DNA from: Leptofilum sp050292445
GTDB lineage: Bacteria; Chloroflexota; Anaerolineae; Promineifilales; Promineifilaceae
Assembly: GCA_050292445.1 (NCBI GenBank)
Contig: JBNKLQ010000176.1
Coordinates: 1 to 13,185, forward strand
DNA length: 13,185 nt
Reading direction: 5' to 3'
The stretch's first letter is position 1. The number at the start of each line of letters is the position of its first letter. The translations under genes were made by a program, and so were the position numbers. This document shows positions 6,982-10,642 of the stretch, one piece after another. The notes under the pieces were generated by a model. It did no database searches and was not told the DNA's origin. It saw only the letters and a list, made by a program, of their open reading frames with translations.

Positions 6982-7010
6982 TTGCCAAAAGTAGCCAAAC
7001 TTATTACGAT
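6982..7010 (+). promoter_or_regulatory. Candidate promoter for the bestrophin-like gene
   Basis: TTGCCA (6982-6987), a 17-base spacer and TACGAT (7005-7010) would start transcription about 45-50 bases before the ATG at 7064. The match to consensus is moderate and there is no Shine-Dalgarno before the gene, so this is tentative. Confidence 0.3.
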
Positions 7011-7063
7011 TGGTCAGCAAATAATGACCCATTGACTCAGTCACCCAAGCACAACTTCATACC

Positions 7064-7837
7064 ATGCAAACACTCAAACAGTTTAGCAAAATTATTGATT
7101 ACCATACCGGGCTTGTGACGTTGCTGGCGCTGGTGGTGGTTTTTTTATGCCGCCAGCTCGATTTTTTGGTTGAACTGCCCACTACACTGATTGGAATTGC
7201 CGTGGTGTTTCCGCTGGTGTTTTCGATCAACAGTGCTTACAAGCGGCGCGAAGATGCACTGCGCGCCTTTGCCAGCCTGAAGGCACATGGAGTGGCGTTA
7301 CTGTTTGCCCATCGTGAATGGCCTGAAGATGCAACTGACCATGTGGAACGGGCGGGGGCGTTGTTGCACGGGTTGTTAACGGCCGTTTCCCACCACTTCA
7401 CCACCAATGGGCACGATCAATCCCAAAGCAAGCAGCAAATCTATGCTATCTTTGCCGATTTTTCGCGATCTCATGAGCAGCTCCGGGCGGCAGGCGTACC
7501 CGCCAACGAAATTTCCCGCGCTAACCAATACCTGCGCCAGCTCATCATAGATTTTGAACAAATGAACAATATTGCCAGCTACCGCACGCCGCTGGCCCTG
7601 CGCGCTTACAGCCGCCTCTTTTTGAACTTATTTCCCCTGCTGTTTGGCCCTTATTTTGCCAATATTGCCTATCCTGAGCATCCCATCGCTGGCTATATCG
7701 TAGCCGTGATTTACAGTCTAGTGTTGGTTAGCCTGGACAATATTCAAGACGATCTAGAAAACCCCTTCGACGGTGTAGGCGCAGATGATTTGCGCTTGGA
7801 TGTGGCCGATGAGTACAGCCAACTTGTGAATGGGTAA
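7064..7837 (+). CDS. Bestrophin-like membrane protein
   Basis: This 257-residue protein has hydrophobic segments at about 17-37 and 39-56 and two more at about 184-200 and 208-225, with a mostly polar helical middle. Two stretches resemble the bestrophin (RFP-TM, UPF0187) anion-channel family. TTLIGIAVVFPLVFSINSAYKRRED lines up in layout with the family's conserved helix and its SYDRWWE region, and LENPFDGVGADDLRLD (231-246) matches the C-terminal [L/I]E[N/D]PFGxDxxDLPLD motif that forms the acidic clasp in bestrophins. The FRNN and WWE residues of typical bacterial members are not kept, so this is a divergent branch and transport of anions is inferred only. No Shine-Dalgarno is visible before the ATG. 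It follows the pyrophosphatase on the same strand, but a terminator-like hairpin separates them. Confidence 0.6.
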   Translation: MQTLKQFSKIIDYHTGLVTLLALVVVFLCRQLDFLVELPTTLIGIAVVFPLVFSINSAYKRREDALRAFASLKAHGVALLFAHREWPEDATDHVERAGALLHGLLTAVSHHFTTNGHDQSQSKQQIYAIFADFSRSHEQLRAAGVPANEISRANQYLRQLIIDFEQMNNIASYRTPLALRAYSRLFLNLFPLLFGPYFANIAYPEHPIAGYIVAVIYSLVLVSLDNIQDDLENPFDGVGADDLRLDVADEYSQLVNG

Positions 7838-7847
7838 ATTTACAGGC

Positions 7848-7878
7848 TTGACTTTGACGTAACGGAAAGCTTTATACT
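7848..7878 (+). promoter_or_regulatory. MerR-type promoter with 19-base spacer, leaderless
   Basis: TTGACT (7848-7853) and TATACT (7873-7878) are separated by 19 bases, the over-long spacing typical of promoters that MerR-family activators untwist. The region across the spacer contains CTTT-N10-AAAG, a weak dyad where the regulator would be expected to bind. The -10 box is followed by six bases and then the ATG of the MerR gene, so the message would be leaderless. This suggests that the regulator controls its own two-gene operon. Confidence 0.72.
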
Positions 7879-7884
7879 TCCGGC

Positions 7885-8748
7885 ATGTTTCGCATTGGAG
7901 AGTTTTCTAAAATTGCCCAGGTGAGCGGCCGTTTATTGCGTTATTATGATGAGATCGGCCTGCTAACCCCTCAACATACCGATACTCAGACAGGGTATCG
8001 CTATTACACCATAGAGCAGCTTCCCCGGCTTAACCGCATACTTGCCCTCAAAGATTTAGGCTTCAGCCTCGATCAAATTGCTCATCTGCTGCGTAACGCG
8101 CTTTCCCCAGATGAAATTCGCGGCATGTTGGTGATGAAAAAAGCCCAAATTGAACAAAACGTACGCGAAGAAGTCGCTCGTTTGCAGCAGGTTGAGATGC
8201 GTTTGGCTCAAATTGAAAACGAAGGACGCATGTGGGATCAAGATATTGTGCTCAAGCGTGTGCCTCAAACCTCGTTTTTTTCGATTCGTGACCAAGGGCC
8301 ACTGATTCGCACTTTTTTTGCGTTACTCGACGATATGCGGAGCACACTGCCAGCGGGCGAACCGCCTTCAAGTTTTGGGCATTTGGCCGTTATTTTACAT
8401 TCCCCAATTTATGAGCAATCCCAAACGGATATTGAATTAGGCTTTTTCTTGCACCAACCGGAGGCAGCGACAAAGGCGCTTCAGGCGGGTAACGCCTTGT
8501 CATCAAAGCGTCGTTTAATGATTCGAGAGCTGCCACCTGTGGAGATGATGGCCTCGATTGTTTGCCAGGGGTGGGAAGCCGGTTCGGCTGGTTATCATGC
8601 TTTGGGGCATTGGATTGCGGCGAATGATTTCCAAATTGCCGGGCCAGGGCGAGAGATTTTGTTTGAGTTACGGTCGCCTCATGAAATTTCAGAGGGGATG
8701 TTAGAAATTCAATTTCCAGTGATATTAAAGGAGAAGTTAACCATATGA
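7885..8748 (+). CDS. MerR family transcriptional regulator with GyrI-like effector domain
   Basis: A 287-residue one-component regulator. Residues 1-70 are a MerR winged helix-turn-helix (MFRIGEFSKIAQVSGRLLRY, the RYYDEIGLL turn, then TGYRYYTIEQ and the LKDLGFSLDQIAHLL helix). Residues about 78-112 form the charged dimerisation coiled coil. From about 121 to the end lies a GyrI-like (BmrR/TipA-type) ligand-binding domain, ending in the family-like IAGPGREILFE segment. Such proteins sense small, often cationic or hydrophobic molecules and switch on a promoter with a long spacer; the 19-base-spacer promoter directly upstream fits autoregulation. No metal-binding Cys pattern of MerR/CueR type is present, so metals are unlikely effectors. 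The stop overlaps the start of the ankyrin lipoprotein gene (ATGA), implying a shared message. No drug exporter or other classic target is adjacent. Confidence 0.9.
   Translation: MFRIGEFSKIAQVSGRLLRYYDEIGLLTPQHTDTQTGYRYYTIEQLPRLNRILALKDLGFSLDQIAHLLRNALSPDEIRGMLVMKKAQIEQNVREEVARLQQVEMRLAQIENEGRMWDQDIVLKRVPQTSFFSIRDQGPLIRTFFALLDDMRSTLPAGEPPSSFGHLAVILHSPIYEQSQTDIELGFFLHQPEAATKALQAGNALSSKRRLMIRELPPVEMMASIVCQGWEAGSAGYHALGHWIAANDFQIAGPGREILFELRSPHEISEGMLEIQFPVILKEKLTI
8727..8733 (+). promoter_or_regulatory. Ribosome binding site for the ankyrin lipoprotein
   Basis: AAAGGAG lies within the end of the MerR gene, 11 bases before the ATG at 8745. Together with the 4-base overlap it supports translational coupling. 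Confidence 0.7.
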
Positions 8749-9530
8749 AGCGTGTGATTTTGATTTGTTTAGGGGTTTTGTTGGTGGCGTGCGGGGCGGA
8801 AACGGCCGTATCTCCCACAAACACACCGCTGCCTGAACCAACAACACCCCCCACGCCCACCGCAGAGCCAACGAGTACACCTGTGCCCACCCCGGAACCG
8901 ACCGCCACAGCAACGCCGGTTCCCTTATCCCAAGAAGAAATTGATGATCTGCTCATTGAATCGGCCAAAATGGGCGATCTGGAAAATGTGATGTTTGCTT
9001 TGGCTCAAGGTGCAGACATCGAAGCGACGGAACGGTTGCAAGGCTTTACCGCTTTGGCGGTTGCCGCATTTCGCGGGCACACAGAAGTTGTTGTTTATCT
9101 CCTTGCCCAAGGAGCGAATGTTGATGCGTTGGATAATAAAGAAGCAACCCCATTGACCCAAGCCGCCAAAAATGGACACGCTGACCTCGTTCCCATTTTG
9201 GTTGACGCTGGAGCTGACATAGAACACCAAGATGACTCACAATATGAAATGCGTCCTTTGCACTGGGCAGCGCGAAATGATCATGTTGATGCCGTTGCTG
9301 CCTTGCTAGATGCCGGGGCAAACATTGATGGCCTGGAAAATACACAATCCACAGCATTGATGTACGCTGCGTACTTCAATAGCGACACCGACGTCGTTAC
9401 CTTGCTTATTGAGCGGGAGGCTGACCTGAATTTGCGGGACAATGTGAGTAAAACTGCACTCTATTGGGCAAATAACCGAAATCAAGATGAGATTGCTGCC
9501 TTAATTGAAGCTGCTGGTGGAACTGAGTAG
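8745..9530 (+). CDS. Ankyrin-repeat lipoprotein
   Basis: A 261-residue predicted secreted lipoprotein. MKRVILICLGVLLVAC is a type II signal peptide with a lipobox (LVAC) and lipidated Cys16. Residues 21-60 are a Pro-Thr-rich spacer (NTPLPEPTTPPTPT and similar), common in Chloroflexota surface proteins. Residues about 62-258 contain five to six ankyrin repeats, with clear units at GFTALAVAAFRGHTEVVVYL, EATPLTQAAKNGHADLV, MRPLHWAARNDHVDAV, STALMYAAYFNSDTDVV and KTALYWANNRNQDEIAAL. Ankyrin domains bind proteins; here they would do so outside the cytoplasmic membrane. The gene overlaps the MerR gene by ATGA and shares its promoter, so expression should follow the MerR effector. An ACGGCCGT octamer encodes Thr-Ala-Val just after the lipobox. 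The binding partner is unknown. Confidence 0.9.
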   Translation: MKRVILICLGVLLVACGAETAVSPTNTPLPEPTTPPTPTAEPTSTPVPTPEPTATATPVPLSQEEIDDLLIESAKMGDLENVMFALAQGADIEATERLQGFTALAVAAFRGHTEVVVYLLAQGANVDALDNKEATPLTQAAKNGHADLVPILVDAGADIEHQDDSQYEMRPLHWAARNDHVDAVAALLDAGANIDGLENTQSTALMYAAYFNSDTDVVTLLIEREADLNLRDNVSKTALYWANNRNQDEIAALIEAAGGTE

Positions 9531-9661
9531 TCATCCTGCCGCAGCCTGTCGAGCCAACCGCCCCTGGCCAGCTCACCCTGTCCCAAGCACCTGCTCTGGG
9601 TGTAGAGATCAACCGGCAAACTTTAGAACCATTCCGCGTAAAATCCGGCGCAATGGAATAA
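9527..9661 (+). pseudogene. Probable C-terminal remnant of an enolase-superfamily (MR/MLE) enzyme
   Basis: Behind the ankyrin stop, in another frame, an open stretch ends at TAA (9659-9661). It includes GQLTLSQAPALGVEINRQTL followed by EPFRVKSGAME. The PALGVEINRQTLEPF part resembles the last strand of mandelate racemase/muconate-lactonising enzymes, usually written PGLGVEvdxxxLxxF/Y near the C-terminus. There is no start codon, and the rest of the barrel is missing. It therefore looks like a leftover end of a deleted gene, joined directly to the ankyrin gene. The family match is from a short motif and remains uncertain. Confidence 0.45.
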
Positions 9662-9675
9662 CACACAACCCTGAA

Positions 9676-9777
9676 TTGTCATTTCGACCAAAGGGAGAAA
9701 TCCCTCTAAACTTGGCCGAGTTAAGAGCTAGCAAGGCATCTATGGATTTCTCGCCAAAAAGCGGCTCGAAATGACAA
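9676..9777. repeat. Inverted repeat pair TTGTCATTTCGA / TCGAAATGACAA
   Basis: Perfect 12-base outer arms (9676-9687 and 9766-9777) are accompanied by perfect 9-base inner arms GAGAAATCC (9695-9703) and GGATTTCTC (9744-9752). The centre is about 40 bases. The arm sequence is of the widespread GTCATTTCGA...GAGAAATC dispersed-repeat kind. It fills the space right before the hydrolase gene, and its last bases overlap the AAGGA (9776-9780) that may serve as that gene's ribosome site. Confidence 0.85.
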
Positions 9778-9790
9778 GGATAGGTTATTC

Positions 9791-10540
9791 ATGAAGTTCA
9801 AAACTGTTCTAATTGTTCTCTGCATCTTATTTTTAGCAGCATGTGGCGCGGCAGAGCCAACGCCGACGCCATACCCTGCGCCGGAATTAGTGAGTGAGGA
9901 AGGGATGGTCACCTATTATCAGATGACAATGGCCGGTGGTACGCCGCTGGAGTATGGGGTGGTGCTGCCAGACGATTATGTGATTGGCGAAACGTACCCA
10001 GTGCTGCTCGCGTTTCCGCCAGGCCCCCAAACAAAGGCAATGGTGGAGGCGGGTAATGGTTATTGGGGTGCCGAGGCGCAGGCACGAGGTTGGATTGTGG
10101 TCAGCCCGATTGCGCCGGGTGGTACGCTTTTCTTTCAGGGATCGGAGCAGTATTTGCCGGAATTTTTGCAGCGCATTGAGGCCATTTATCCGCCAGAAGG
10201 GGGCAAGTTTCATGTGGGTGGTGTTAGTAACGGCGGTATCAGCGCTTTTCGGATAGCGACTATGATGCCTGAGCGGTTTGCCTCGATTACGGCCGTTCCT
10301 GGCTTCCCCCAAAACGTAGACTTTGAACAGCTAGACAAACTCACCCACATTCCCATCACCCTGTACGTGGGCGAAAATGACACCAGTTGGGTGGAGCGCA
10401 TGACCGCCACCGAGGCCGAACTCCAGCGGTTGGGCGGGCAGGTGAGCCTCACCATAGTGCCCAATGAGGGGCACGTCATTCAAAGCCTTACCGGGGTGGA
10501 ATTGTATGATATGCTAGATTCTTATCGGGGAAGTGAATGA
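9791..10540 (+). CDS. Lipoprotein alpha/beta hydrolase (esterase/PHB depolymerase-like)
   Basis: A 249-residue predicted lipoprotein. MKFKTVLIVLCILFLAAC is a lipoprotein signal with lipidated Cys18, followed by a short Pro-Thr spacer (EPTPTPYPAPE). The body has an alpha/beta hydrolase layout: the strand YPVLLAFPPGPQ (69-80) with the usual region of the oxyanion hole; the nucleophile elbow GGVSNGG with Ser146 in GxSxG; Asp197 in LYVGENDTSW as the acid; and His228 in VPNEGHVIQ as the base. Thus a full Ser-Asp-His triad is visible. The arrangement is closest to small secreted esterases of the LpqC/feruloyl-esterase/PHB-depolymerase group, acting outside the cell membrane on an ester; the substrate is not known. 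A weak AAGGA lies 10 bases before the ATG, in the end of the upstream repeat. A repeat with 16-base arms begins at the base after the stop. Confidence 0.88.
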   Translation: MKFKTVLIVLCILFLAACGAAEPTPTPYPAPELVSEEGMVTYYQMTMAGGTPLEYGVVLPDDYVIGETYPVLLAFPPGPQTKAMVEAGNGYWGAEAQARGWIVVSPIAPGGTLFFQGSEQYLPEFLQRIEAIYPPEGGKFHVGGVSNGGISAFRIATMMPERFASITAVPGFPQNVDFEQLDKLTHIPITLYVGENDTSWVERMTATEAELQRLGGQVSLTIVPNEGHVIQSLTGVELYDMLDSYRGSE

Positions 10541-10635
10541 AGACCTGACAGGTTTATGAGCACACCTCACAGCAAGGTAACAATGCTTAACAAAGCTCCG
10601 CTGCCATAACGCTGCCCCGTAAACCTGTCAGGTCT
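10541..10635. repeat. 95-base element with perfect 16-base terminal inverted repeats
   Basis: AGACCTGACAGGTTTA (10541-10556) and TAAACCTGTCAGGTCT (10620-10635) are perfect reverse complements around a 63-base centre. Each arm contains its own short palindrome ACCTG-A-CAGGT. It begins at the first base after the hydrolase TGA and ends 7 bases before the convergent surface-protein stop, followed by a run of A. It may serve as a two-way terminator, and it also has the size and form of a small non-autonomous mobile element, but no clear target-site duplication is seen. Confidence 0.8.
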
Positions 10636-10642
10636 AAAAAAG

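Noticed and set aside
8390..8968. 192-residue minus-strand frame with Val-Gly-rich start
   Set aside because: The Gly-Val run is the antisense of the Pro-Thr linker in the ankyrin lipoprotein, and the rest is antisense to the MerR gene.
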